Shown piece after piece: positions 12,560-24,900 of a stretch of DNA of 64,000 nucleotides. The stretch comes from Adenanthera pavonina. Its lineage: Eukaryota > Streptophyta > Magnoliopsida > Fabales > Fabaceae. The stretch spans positions 10,570,501 to 10,634,500 of the forward strand of contig JAIVEN010000008.1 of NCBI GenBank assembly GCA_026686845.1, read 5' to 3'. The first letter of the stretch is position 1. Every line of letters starts with the position of its first letter. The notes under the pieces were generated by a model. That model saw only the letters and a program-made list of their open reading frames with translations, ran no database searches and was not told where the DNA came from. The translations under genes and the position numbers were made by a program.

Positions 12560-14380
12560 GAGCACCCTTTAAAAAACATGAGTTTTTAAAAAGAAAACAA
12601 TATAAGTGAGTTTTAAAGCAAGTAGTTGGAAAACCAATTCTTTCCCTCTCAAAGCAGATTTTGGTCAGAGGAATAAGGTAGGAAAGAGTTGAAATTTCAT
12701 TAATTTGATAGCAAAAATGGATTCCCCATGATAAAATACCATAAAGACAAGTGTTAGGTTAAAGATTAAACTTAAGATAAAAAGTTTTAGTTTTTAGCGT
12801 TTCATGAAAGTGTATGAGATTAGCCATGAAATCAGTGATTTGAGCAAGTGTTTAACAATGTTTTGGGACATGAGGAAGCTTGGAAAAAGCTAGATGAAGC
12901 TTTGGTTTAAAGAGGAAAGCCAAGTGATATCACCAAAGGTAGATAAGTTCACTATAATGCTTTATGTTCTTTTATTTTATTTCTATGATGATAATATGAT
13001 GTCATATTGTGTTTGTAATTTTCTTTGATTGGTTTTGGCTATAAAATGAGGGGTTTTGTTCGTTGGAATGTCCATTTTCTAAATCACTATGCTACCTTTA
13101 TGATCAATATGGTGCTTTAATGTTTAATGTGATTAAATGTGAGTTTTTACGTAAAATGATTGACATAATTGCATAAGATGTGGTTTGCTACTAAGATTGT
13201 CTCAATCTCATCCTCTTAAGTATCACAAATGATAGGCACGAGTTTTGGCAATGGAGTCAAATGAGCTAAGGAGGATGAAGAAGAGAATGATGCTTGATGA
13301 TAGTTCAAGCTATGGTCTTGTATTTTGAAATATATTATGTAAAATTATATATAAAGTTAAAAGGATATGCTTGCTTGATAACATGTGCCTATAAGTCCTT
13401 TATGGTGCTTTGAACATGATTTAGAAAAGTTTGAACCAAGTATGTGATGTATATAAGCTCTTTGCAATGTCATGACATATTCTAGCTAATCTGAGCATCT
13501 GATAGGTATGTAGCTACTGTTTATTCAAAATGTAACATAACCTATGAGTGTTTTATATTTTCCAAAAACTAGATAGATAGGGATTTCCAACAAGCTAAAG
13601 AACACTCAATTTGAATGAATATACGAATTATAGTAAATTTTTTAGTTTGAGAGCTAAAACTAGATAGTGGTGTGAAAACTATGAATTTTACTAAAAGTAT
13701 CACTCATTTTAGAAGAAAGTATAAATTCATACAAAACTCCAAAAATTCAGTAATTTATAAGTATGAAAATATCTATGTTTTATGTTTAATATGCCATTAG
13801 TTTAAGAGTAATTAGAGCTATATAATGAGAGTTATGCATATTTTCCTAAAATTATTCAAGTAAAAGTGAGATTCTGACCCTTAGTGATTTAAATAAATGT
13901 CGTGCCTTGTTTAAGTTGAAAAAATTATACAAGAAAAATATGGTTGTAAAGTATACATATATATAGCTCTCCAATGGCATAAGGTATGCACAATTTGGCT
14001 CAATATGGAATGACTTATGAGTTTTTAAAGTTATGGCCAAAATCATGAAAAAGTAAAAAGTAACTATTTAAATAGTAAATTTCATGCAATAAACTGTACT
14101 AATTGGTATGAGTAAACTATTGTTTCATTATTTTTTTTCTATGTAGATGGGATTTTAAGCTATTTTTAGAGACTCGAATCACGTGATACGATTTTTCTAT
14201 AATTAATTATGAATTTTCAAAATTCGCCAGGGAAAAAGGGTTTATCATATGAATAGTAACCTGAGAAAAGAAAAATTTCTATCTTAATTTATCATGTGAT
14301 TCAGGTTTCTAAACATGTTCCATGGAACATAATAAGGTCCAATACATGGGTAATGTGTGATCTATAATTAAGGTGTTACA
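12560..14380 (+). mobile_element. Family B LTR, 5'-truncated, followed by a primer-binding-like site
   Basis: The segment ends AAGGTGTTACA at 14380. Read in reverse it begins TGTAACACC and matches the start of the copy at 4470. Its left part (12600-12740) matches the reverse of about 33790-33900. About 600 bp of the 5' end are missing. The bases right after the end (14386-14396, TGTATTAGAGC) resemble TGGTATCAGAGC, the initiator tRNA-Met primer-binding site used by many plant gypsy elements. This fixes the family's orientation. Confidence 0.6.
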
Positions 14381-14385
14381 CTTTT

Positions 14386-14400
14386 TGTATTAGAGCAAAG
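14386..14400 (+). other. Decayed tRNA-iMet-type primer-binding site
   Basis: TGTATTAGAGCAAAG lies six bases after an LTR end (14380). The canonical form is TGGTATCAGAGC; two positions differ in the first twelve. It is the best evidence in the window that this LTR once headed a complete retrotransposon. Confidence 0.5.
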
Positions 14401-15540
14401 ATATGGGCAAATCTTCGTAACAAGAGAGGAAAGTAATCCTCTTAGTTAGAGTTTTCCCTTTAAATATAAGATATATTCCTTTTGGGAAATCTAGTCTAAG
14501 ACTGTTTTAGTGGCATAAAGAGATTAGTCTTAAGGATAGCTTATGATAGCTGCTAGATTAATTGAGGATATTTTGCAGAGTATGTTTTCCTTAGGTCTTG
14601 AATCTTTTTTAAAATTAGATTGTAGTTAGATCCTATTAGAAAAAGAGATATTAGGGTCACAGAGAATCCTAGTAAGGCTCAGAGGTCATGTGACTTCACT
14701 CTTATACTTTGGAAAAAAAAGAATTGATAGTCATCATCTTTCCCTTTTGACTGGCATTATCACACCACCATCAACAGATTCAATAGTAGCTAGCTACTCC
14801 TTCTATTGGTCTTCTAATGGACTATTTTCTAACAGTTTTCTAGGTTGTACATGAATGGTTGTATTTTGATCACCCACTTCAATTGCTAGAGGAATTGGAA
14901 GACACCTTTGAGGAGTATTCGTCATCCTATATGCTAGATCAACAATTCGAAACATGATACCATACTTGTGAGAGGATACAAAGTAGCTCGAGCAAAGCTT
15001 TAAGGTTGATTTAGCTCTCCCGATTGAATACCTTAAGCCAAGTTCTAAGAAGCGATAGCAAATAGCTGTGATAGTGAGAGGTTACTTGTATCTAGAACGA
15101 AGCAAAGAGGTTTGTAAGATCTCGACCAATAGGGAACTTGAACGTAGTGAAATGAGCGCCGCGAGAGGGAATAGTTTGACACACTTGTGCAGCTACCTTA
15201 CACAAGCTAGATAGTAATGTTGTACATAGGCAATGACCACCAACTGTCATGTGGTTTCCCTCACAAAATTGCGCTTCTCTACCTCTTCACCATCACTGGT
15301 CTATTATGCTTTTGATTTTAACCATCGTTATTATTTTTTTCAACTTCAATAATTTTTTATATGACTATATAGAATCAACAGGCATTGTCAAAATCAAATG
15401 AGAGTAGATCTCCCATTGTAATATTTTCCATCTACAAGAGTCAAACTCGAAACCTACTTAACAAGTTTTAAGACCCTTGACAACTAATATGACCCCAAAA
15501 TTTGGAAATGCCAATTACTCCCCCCCTTTTCATTTCTTTT
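14401..15540 (+). mobile_element. Probable decayed internal region of a gypsy-like element
   Basis: The stretch follows an LTR end and primer-binding-like site and has no ORF above 60 codons. No gag or pol motif is readable. The assignment rests on position alone; part of it may be ordinary spacer. Confidence 0.3.
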
Positions 15541-15550
15541 GGAAATTGAG

Positions 15551-15943
15551 TGCATGTTTGGTTCTCCTTTTGCAAAAAAATACCATGGTTTTTAACCATG
15601 GTTTTCTAAAAGATATGTTTGGCCAAACACAGGTGAAACACAAATTGACTTTTTAAAAAATGAAAAGTAAGTTAAACTGTGATTTTGGAAAAGGAGGGGA
15701 AAAGTTACTTTTCCTTTAACAAAACGTGGGTTTTGAAAAAGGAGAAACAAATTTACTCTATATTATATATCTAAAAGTACTTTTAACCCTTATTATCCAA
15801 ACAGATTTTTTATCAAACTTACTTTTACAAAAAGAATATCCAAACATAACAACTTCTAATAAACTTACTTTATCTAAACTTTATTTTTATAAACTTCATT
15901 TATCTTAACTTAATTTTACAAAATGGAGAACCAAACAGACCAT
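15551..15943. mobile_element. MITE with inverted ends around TGTTTGGTTCTCC
   Basis: The left end carries CATGTTTGGTTCTCCTTTTG and the right end CAAAATGGAGAACCAAACAG, so the termini are inverted copies over about 18 bp. The total is about 390 bp and AT-rich, with no coding capacity. The ends suit a hAT-like or similar MITE. Both sides carry GAGTG-like bases, but the exact target duplication is uncertain. Confidence 0.6.
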
Positions 15944-16560
15944 GAGTGGTACAAATTTTTATCAAGTAGTGGGAATTTTGACTTGGACCAAAAATCGGCC
16001 CGACTTCTGTTCCAACTCGATTTTTCAACTCAAGACTTGGGGCCCAACTCAGATTAACTCGTTATTGGATGGACCAGGTTAGTTTTTATTGGATCAGGTC
16101 AGGTTAGATGCTCCAACATATAATAAAGGGAAAATGACGGTTAGGAAGTATCCCTTGCACACAATAAAAATTAATCTCTCTTAAGATATTGAAAGTAAAA
16201 AATAGGCTCTCTTTCAACTAGATTCTCTCCTAGTATCTGAAGAGATATTAGTTCAAACTTTTAAGATCTTAGGACCCATTTGTCGGCCAAGAAAATACTT
16301 AGGCCCAGTTTACTTGCTTGTAAGAATTTGGGCTTCAGAAAATGAAAAGGAAAAGGAATTGAAATTGCTTTACTTTGCTAGAATCTACCATCTTTCGTTC
16401 TTTCCATTGGGAAGTCTCGTTTCATTATTCAATGGAATGTAAATTTTATCCCCAAAAAAAAAAAGAAAAAAAGGATTGGGTGCCTTAATGATGGAAATGA
16501 AAGATGCTATGATCAAAATGCCCTCTAGTCATACATAACAAGATTGAGATCCAAATATCT
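15944..16560. other. Intergenic spacer
   Basis: No gene is seen. The text around 15970-16100 (CCCGACTTCTGTTCC, CAACTCG) resembles old transposon ends but has no clear partner. Confidence 0.3.
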
Positions 16561-16574
16561 CAAAAAAAAAAAAA

Positions 16575-17620
16575 GATTGAGATCCAAACACAACAATATT
16601 TTTTACATACGGCGAAAAAATATAATCATTGAGCAAAATATTGTTGCTAGTAACTATAAACAATAGTTTTTAGGTGTAGAGTTTGTCAGCATTATCTATT
16701 ATCTAAGACAACGGTTTTTTAGGCTTTTATAGCCACGAATGACAAATTTGACAATAGGCAACGGTTTTATGTGCTCAATTTGGCAAACTATTGCTTATAA
16801 TTTTAATGGCAATAGTTTTTTAAATGTTGATAGCTTATAATCATTACACAAAATAATTCATTATCATATTATATATTGGTCTTATCACGTTTTGAACTTA
16901 TAACCTCCTTTATGCTTAAATGTTCAATGACAATGTCTCCAAAGTGTCCTACTTGTTAGTTTAGGGTAATATTTAATAAATATATATTATATAATCAAAC
17001 ATTTGAGGAAAATATTTCTTCCTAAATAATACATTGAGATTAAACTTGATACATCATTAAAGAAAACAAATTCATATACCACTTTGCCATAATAATTGTA
17101 ACCTATGATAAGAGTTAATTTTACTACAATATAAAAGTGTTGCCTAAGATATAAATATGCAACAGTTTTCTCAGTATAACTATTAGCCTTAACTTTAAAG
17201 AATAAATATTGAGTAACGTTTGAAAATTGTTGTCTAAAGTAATATAGGCAACGGTTTTGTTCATGTTATCTGATATTGTTAAATAAACAACAATCAATAC
17301 CAGTTGCCTATTGGGTAAACCGTTCACATTGATGTTAGGCAACAATTAATTTACTCACGTTGCTTAAATAGAAAACTTATAGGTAACATGTATAGCTTGT
17401 TAATTACCTATTTTAATAATAGAAGACAACAGGTAAAAAAAACCGTTGCCTATGTTACTTTAAGCAACAATTTTCAAACATTACTCAATATTTATTCTTT
17501 AAAATTAAAACTAATATTGTCCTAAGAAAACTGTTGTCTTTTCATATTTTAGGCAACATTTTTATATTTGTTGCAAAATTAACTGTTGTCATAGGACAAA
17601 AATGTTGTGGAAATTTTTTT
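16575..17620. mobile_element. Foldback/CACTA-like element rich in GCAACGGTTTT motifs
   Basis: The motif GGCAACGGTTTT, or its reverse AAAACCGTTGCC, and decayed variants occur repeatedly on both strands from 16690 to 17590. Such motifs are typical of subterminal repeats of plant CACTA elements. The centre contains a long inverted repeat (separate entry). No transposase ORF is present and the outer ends are unclear. Confidence 0.5.
17101..17596. repeat. Long imperfect inverted repeat, arms about 160 bp
   Basis: The left arm 17101-17257 and right arm 17437-17596 are inverted copies. The reverse of the right arm shares, in order, the blocks AGTTAATTTT, TGTTGCCTAA, CAACAGTTTTCT, AAAGAATAAATATTGAGTAA, GTTTGAAAATTGTTG and AGGCAACGGTTTT. 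The spacer is about 180 bp. A transcript would fold into a long, nearly perfect hairpin. Confidence 0.8.
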
Positions 17621-18120
17621 TAAAAAATGCAATTTATTGGTAAAGTAAAGTTATTTTTTGAATTAAGAAACAAAAAATAGTTAATAATGGTAACTTTATT
17701 AATTATAATTTAAAATAATTTTATTTTACGTTCAATTAATTACAAAAATAGTAAAACTCATTAACATTTGGATTTTCATGCTCATTCATATTCTTACTCC
17801 TATAAAATTTATTTTATGAATCAAATCATGGGTATTATGGTCATTTGATAACTTTTTCCATTCTTACATTATTTTAATATATCCAAACTCAAATTGGGGA
17901 TAGAATATTTATTTCCTGTCATAACACACCAAACATACTTTAATTATATTTTCTATATTTTTAATTATTCATTTCTACTTATATTCTCCATAAAATTATT
18001 TGATAAGGTTCATATTATTTATTTTTCAATATTATAATTATTCCTTTAGTGTTGGTGGTAGCTAGTTTCATCATAAAGGAATGAAGCCTTATACCTAAAA
18101 GGCATTTTATTTTTACAGTT
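17621..18120. other. AT-rich spacer downstream of the patatin-like gene
   Basis: It likely holds the 3' untranslated end of the minus-strand gene that stops at 18121. No other feature is recognised. Confidence 0.4.
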
Positions 18121-21100
18121 TTAGAAAGAAGCCCTCCCTATCATTTTCTGTGATTTCCTTGCCAAACGTTGTCGTCTGTCTTCATAAAGAATTTCAGCCA
18201 ACCTACACACAAAACAAAGAGCCCCTCAAATATTTGACATTATTAATCAATTACAATCAAGATTAAAATTTTATTTCAATTATATTTTCTAACAAAAGTA
18301 CTTTCACTTAAAAATCAAGTATAACCTCTTTTAGAAGTTAATTGATACATTCATCAGTGCTTTTAATAAAAGGAACTTAATTTGTAAAGAGAAAATTATT
18401 GGTTTGGTATCTGACAAAACATATTTTTTCAGTTTAGTATTGTAATGAATAAATATTTTAAATGTTGTCATTTCATTTATATTTATATATTCAGTAGTTC
18501 AATAAATGCTCGTAAAAGGCAACAAGTTATAAATGTATTTGTTTGAAGCCAAAATAAATTTTCTTCAAAGATAAATGAAAAACCACTTAGTTGAAATATT
18601 GCTTGGGTTAATTTTTCATTTAACAAACAAATAATAGTAGTTTAATTAATGAAACAATAAACAGCAAACATATAGGTCTAAGTATAAATTCTAAATCAAG
18701 AATGGAGAGTAAAAAGATAATATTGTAAATGCCTATTTAATAGAAAATGTAAGTGAATGGAAAATTAAAACTTCACTTACAAACCAAAATAGATTTTTTC
18801 TTTAAAAAATAATAATAAAACCACTTACTTGAATTAATGATATAGAAATTGTAGGATGATATGATTAACTTGACGAAACAAGTATTTATAATTGTAGGTC
18901 CCTTGCAAATGCAAATGGAATGAAAAGGACAATATGAAACATATTTATTTATTATTTGGCCATAAAAAAAGAACATATTTATTTATTAACATGAGAATGC
19001 ATGTGAAGGGAAATTAATAATTTACCTACTTAATTATATTAATGATCAAAATAATTCTTTTCTCAGTAATGAATCAAACCCACTAACTTGAAAGGTAGGA
19101 AGAAGAAAATACGTGTAACAGTTAAATTTAATCATAAGTCAAACAATGCATAAAATCTATATATACAGATTCTTGGTCAATATATATAGAGAGAGAGAGA
19201 GAGAGAGATTCTGAGCTCTGATACGCACCGTTTTAGGGCTTCAGCATTGGTACCTTGACCAGTTTCCTCAGGCACAAAAGTTTCTTCATTAACTCTTAAA
19301 ACTGGCTTTTCCAATAGCTTCTGTCCAGCTCTTTCAAGATTATCCAAGTTTTCTCTTGTGCAATTGTCTAATGAATCCATCCAATCCCCTAACTCATATT
19401 CCTGACCATTATTATGATATAATTAACACTTCGCACCAATGATATATATCTTTAAGTGTTTGGCACATACAAATTAATTAGTATCATGTTTTAAATCATA
19501 TTGATTTATCGGAGAGATTTATACCTGAATTCGAAGGTATTTGTCCTGATACAGAATGGTTTGAAAAGCAGTGGCAAGATAATAATCAATCATATCCTTT
19601 GGTGAATCAAAAATGGTGATTTGCAATAGAGATGGTAACCATCCAATACCAGTCCAGTAAGTTGTAGCTTCAGCATCATATGTATTTGAAGCTTCTGATC
19701 TTCCAGTTCCTAAAGAAAGCACCAAGAATTTTGTGTCACTTTTCTTCTTCCCAAACAGCTCTGCCTTTTTCTTCTGTGCATGAATCACTTCACTAACTGC
19801 AATCAGCGCCTGAAAGTTAATCATTTCATTAATTACAATCTTTAGAATGTTCATTCATAATACTCTCTATCTCTTCTTGATACAATGTTGTTGGTTATTT
19901 TTCAATCATATTAATTAGTTCTGGTTAACATTTGTCTTACTGATATAATCAATTATAAATTATTTTCACATTTTGAGTGCACATGATTTTATGTTAAATT
20001 ATGCGCAACACTAGTGAATAGATATCACTTCTAATGCATTTATATCACTTTCAATTAGAATGGTCTCATGCATTTTATCCTGAGCTCAAAATGAACTTTA
20101 CTATTCACAAGCCTTGTGAACAATGTAGCTCTCCAGCACTTTTTATATTTTATATTACACATTATTAATTTGGATAATCTGAAATTAGAAGCTTGTATAT
20201 ATTCCAGATTTTTTCATGACTTGTTTGACATTATTATAAGTTCATACTCTCACAATATTGATCAAAGAGGTTCATACTCACATAGTGTATATATATATAT
20301 TTTCCAAACATTTACCAAAATTATTTTACCGCATTATCTGCTGTGAAAATCCCATCGATCAAATTGAATTCATGATCCTTGTTCTTAAAATGATATGCCG
20401 GAAAATATGTTGGTGTAGCCGTCGTCCCTATGCATATGTCTGAGAGCAACACATTTGAGTACTTCTCCTGCATCGTCCATAAACATTGCATGTGTGTGTG
20501 TGTGTGGAGGGGGGGGGTGTGGGGAGATAATTAATATTGCTGATTAGAGAATGAGCAGAATAATATATAGAAATATATATATATAGTTGGTATATATATG
20601 TAAAACCTGGAAGCTTGAAAAAATAGCGGGATGTGAGAGCTTGAGATCATAGGTTGGAATTACAACGTTTGTTAATGTCTGGTTAAGTCGTGTTTGGTGA
20701 AGTTTTGATCTTATTAAGTGATGCAACTCCTTCCCATCATACTTGGGACCTTGCGTGAAAATATTCCAAGGCCTGCATGTGATTCAGTGATAATAATTTA
20801 ATTAATAAATAGAGAATAAATGGTAAGGGAGAGTTCGGTTCCAATATTTATATATCCATATATATTTATATGACACTAAAAGTAGGCTCTGCGTTAGATG
20901 TATTTATCTAAATCTAAATTCTCCTAAAACCATAAAAACTTCTTATTTATTTTTAAAAAAACATGATAAAAAATTTGGATGAGTTGGGATAAGAGGGACC
21001 ACTAAGATCAGGACAAAACTCACAGTTTAGAAAACACTTACAAAAATACTTATAAATTATCCACACTAACATTAAAGTTCTCACATTGACGACAGGATTT

Positions 21101-21818
21101 GAATCTAACATTCTTACAACATATAAGTTAATCTCTTATCAAGGATAACCTTTAAAATTTATTTTTCAAATTTACATGTAGTTCAAATCTAAAAGAAAAT
21201 AAATTACAAAATCATTTTATTTCTTTTGTTAAAATTACATAGACCTGCCTTCTATATGTATTAAACCTTCGCTTATATCATATGCATATGAGTAGTGTAG
21301 AAGATAGAAACAGGTACCTGGTTTGATTAAAAATACGAGGACCAAGTTGTTTGTATAATTCCAGAACTTCTGAAGCAGTCAAGAGAGGACGATCTTTGTT
21401 ATGAGGATGAGGAGCTGTAAGCATAGTCGCCATAAGCCCACCTGTGCTGCTTCCAGCTATCACATCAAAATAATCTGATAACCATCCATTCCCATCCTTC
21501 TTCTGAATTCATTTCACATTGTAAATAATCAGTTCATAACTGTTCATTCAATTTCTTCCATTTCAAAACCAACAATTACCATAAGCAAGACTTTAGATAA
21601 ATTTAGAGTTAATTCATATCTGGTAAAAGTATTAATACCTGAAGTTCAGCCTCTAGATATTGAAGAATGACTGCTGGTATGATCCCTCTAATACCACCTC
21701 CATCAATGCTCAGAATAGTGATTAGATTTTCATGTTCTGTTGCTGCAACCTCTGTGTATAATCCTCCCATGACTTGATTCGCCAATATAAACAGCACTAC
21801 AAGAATTTTATTAGCCAT
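18121..21818 (-). CDS. Patatin-like phospholipase (lipid acyl hydrolase), 7 exons
   Basis: Exons (minus): 21818-21639, 21502-21318, 20772-20607, 20467-20330, 19809-19525, 19401-19229 and 18202-18121. All have GT/AG introns and all phases fit, giving 402 aa, the usual length for plant patatins. Residues 1-19 look like a signal peptide (hydrophobic ILVVLFIL). The oxyanion loop DGGGIRG lies at about 39-45, the nucleophile motif GSSTG has Ser79, and the catalytic Asp is about residue 215. The family hydrolyses fatty acyl esters of phospho- and galactolipids; secretion or a vacuolar site is inferred from the leader. Oddity: the usual DGG/A after LI reads DGI, and the usual NNP reads DNA, so activity may be altered. 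The last exon (LAEILYEDRRQRLARKSQKM to F) lies beyond a 1-kb intron; without it the frame would run into a GA repeat. Confidence 0.92.
19186..19208. repeat. GA microsatellite in intron 6 of the patatin-like gene
   Basis: A run of GA dinucleotides lies just past the exon 6 donor. Translating through it gives the artefact tail SLSLSL, which is not part of the protein. Confidence 0.85.
20492..20524. repeat. TG/G-rich simple repeat in intron 3
   Basis: A TG run passes into a G run between exons 3 and 4 of the patatin-like gene. Confidence 0.8.
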
Positions 21819-21936
21819 TACTGATGTAGAAGATAGATGAGATAGGAGGGAGAGAAGGGACTTCGGAAGATTGGGAAATATTTACATGAGTTTTCTTCGT
21901 TGATTTGTTGGGTTCATATAGAAGTATCGTTTTCAC

Positions 21937-21944
21937 TATATATA
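21937..21944 (-). promoter_or_regulatory. Candidate TATA box of the patatin-like gene
   Basis: TATATATA on the minus strand lies about 120 bp upstream of the ATG at 21818, a normal plant spacing. The call is based on position and sequence only. Confidence 0.45.
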
Positions 21945-24900
21945 TTGTCTTTTTGGCATTATGATAGTTTTTATGATTATTATTACTGTTGTTCTTAATT
22001 TGAGAGAAACTTCATTTTCGTCACTCACATTTCAATTTAAAAATTTATTTATTAAAAATTCTTGTCTCTTTTCCGTATATATGTATAACTTTATCCAAAA
22101 CTTGATAAAAAATACATTTTTGAAATCAGAGAAGGAAGTAAAAGACACGGGTACTTATTTCATTGGTTCGAACTTTGAACGCCATTTTATACATAAAAGT
22201 ATTATATAATAGAAAAACTTATCGTTAATATATCAATATATTATAAATTTTATAAGAAATTAATTGCAACGTTTTGAGGACGAAAAAGATAGATTGTTGA
22301 TAAAGATAATTCAATCAAAGATTGATGAAAAGGGGAATGGAACCTTGAGAATATTCTTGGGCTTGTAATGCAGAACCAATTGATATTAGTGGATATGCAT
22401 TATTCTCGTGGGACGATTTTAATATTCATATAATACCACGTTTGTGGTTTCAAACACGTGGATCGCATGGTACCTTTTTACTATTCAATAAGTAATGTCC
22501 TTGGATTTATATACATAGACTTTTTATAAAAAAAATTAATCAATATTGTCTGAATGGTTCAAAACTGTAGTAGATAAACTGTTAAAAAAATATTTTGTAA
22601 AATATTGAATATGAATCGTTTAAATTTAATCAAATGACTGAAATGAGAAGTGGAGGAAGGGGAAGTGGATGGAAAGGAAAGTGGAGAAAAACTTGGTGAA
22701 TGATAATTTTTAGTAATAAAATAATAATTTAAATATGTGTTTTTTATATATAAATATATGACTTTTATAAATGATCTTCAAAAAAACTTACACATTAATG
22801 GTCACTTAGTATACTTTATGAGAAGTAATTTATTAAGAACTATTCTTCTTAAAAAGTTAACTTTTTATAAAATTCTATTCTAACTTGCTTATTTTATTTT
22901 TTTATTTCTAAAAAGTTTAATTTATTTTTTAAATAAATATATCGTATTTTAATGTTAGTTATATGAATACCAATTTTCTTAAAAAAACTATATTAAGGGC
23001 AGGGAACCCGTTTAAAATGGAGTTTTGAGTATAAAATTAGTGTTTGGTTTTTTTTTTTTATCCGTTGGAAACTCATTCTCGATCTGAAACGAGCTCCTTT
23101 GAGAAGGAGCTTTAGCCATGCTTCTCAATCTGATTCTCCATTGCTAACAAGATATCTACATTTATTGCTAACGTTATTTTTCATCCATCTCATTCTCCTA
23201 TAACCCAAACGTTAAAACTGCCCTCCTCCTTCCCTTTTCCCTCACTCATATATAAACTTTTGCCCTCTTTCTTAAAAAAAGAAAATTTTCTGGTTTGGTT
23301 TTCTGGTGGTGTTTGTGAGATTGGGTGAAGATAGAGGGAGAGTTTGAGCACCAGAGTCCATGGCATGGGTCCCGAGAGATCGAAGTACGTACCTCAAGTG
23401 CATGAAAGTGACTTCAGACGTCACCACCGCCACTGTCGCCGGTCCGGACTCCAGCTGAGATCTACAATCTCTAGGGATGAGGTTTGAGAACTCGATGGTG
23501 ACTCGGAAGAGGGAATTGGAGGCCAAGAAGAAAAGACGAAGGGTATGTTTAGTTGAGGGAAAATAAGGGTAGGGGAAGTGAGATAAATCAATTAAAATAA
23601 AGCCACATATAACTGAATAAATAATAATGAAGAAAAATGGAAAAGTTGTTAAAATAAAATTTTCATAATATTTTTTTATTTTATTAACTAAAATGTTTCT
23701 TCAAAATTTTAATTTCCATAAATTATCACCTGCAAGAAAATATTACATTAAATAGATTATGTTTCCAATTAAATAAATATGAATTAAATTTAAGTTCAAA
23801 AAAATTAAATTAATTATGAGATAAAGTTTAAATTCAATTTAAAAAAAAAATTATAAGTTAAAATAATGAAAGTAAAGAAAATAAAATACTAAAAGAAATA
23901 AATTTCCTTAGCTCTTTAACAATTTTTTCCATTCTTAATAAATTTTTTAATCATAATTAAAACTTTTTTATTTTTTTAGACAAACATATATACATATATA
24001 TATTAAATAGATATTGATAAAAGAAAATTTATTTATTAAAAGTTGGAAAAAAATAATTGCACTAAAAATACTTTTTATTAAAATCATCCAAATATAATTA
24101 CTTTTGTCAAAATCAATTTTCAAATTAATCACCCAAACATAAACATATGTGTCTAAAACCAATTTTTATCATAATCACATTATAAAATCAATTCTACTAA
24201 AACACATTTTTAACTTCAAATGGACACTAACATAATAAGGACATATTTGAAAAATTACTTTAAATAAGTCTTGCGTTTTACTTTCTGAGTTAAATCCCAC
24301 TTCTTCGAAAGTTACATATTTTTTTGCAATCAAACAAAAGCAATTAATTTACTTCTCAGAAAATTGAATTTCCCCTTATCCCCTCATACCAAGCAACTCC
24401 TTTATTTAGTCATGTAAAAATCATTTTAGGAAAAACATTATATTTGAGGGTGTCCACAACAAAACAATGCATTTGCTTGTTTCCTCATGTTTGTAATCTA
24501 GTTATTGACTTGTACTAAAAACTTGTTTGTTTTTAGTTTACAAATTTACGTTGGAATAAAATAAAATTTACAAAAATAAAGTTTTAATAGAAGTAAGTTT
24601 ATTGTAATATAATTTATGTATAGATTTTTTTATTATAAAAATAAGTTTAACAAAATGATCGTGAAATATAAATACGTTTTCAAAGTAAAAAGTAACTTTT
24701 TCAATTTATTGACTAAAAATATATTTAAAAGACAAAAGTAAGTTTAAAGGAAAATCTTTTAAAATGAAACAAACAAAAAGTTAGCCAAAAATATGTTTAC
24801 AAATGTACTTTTACTGGCTCAAAGATTTTCTACATGGACACTTAGAAGTTGTTTCATAGATAAATTACAAAGAAACTAAATGGAAAATAAAAATAAATTT

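Noticed and set aside
23272..23526. 84-codon minus-strand ORF
   Set aside because: It is GC-richer than its surroundings but has no recognisable motif, no splice partner, and ends in an Asn/Lys/Phe run from A-rich DNA.
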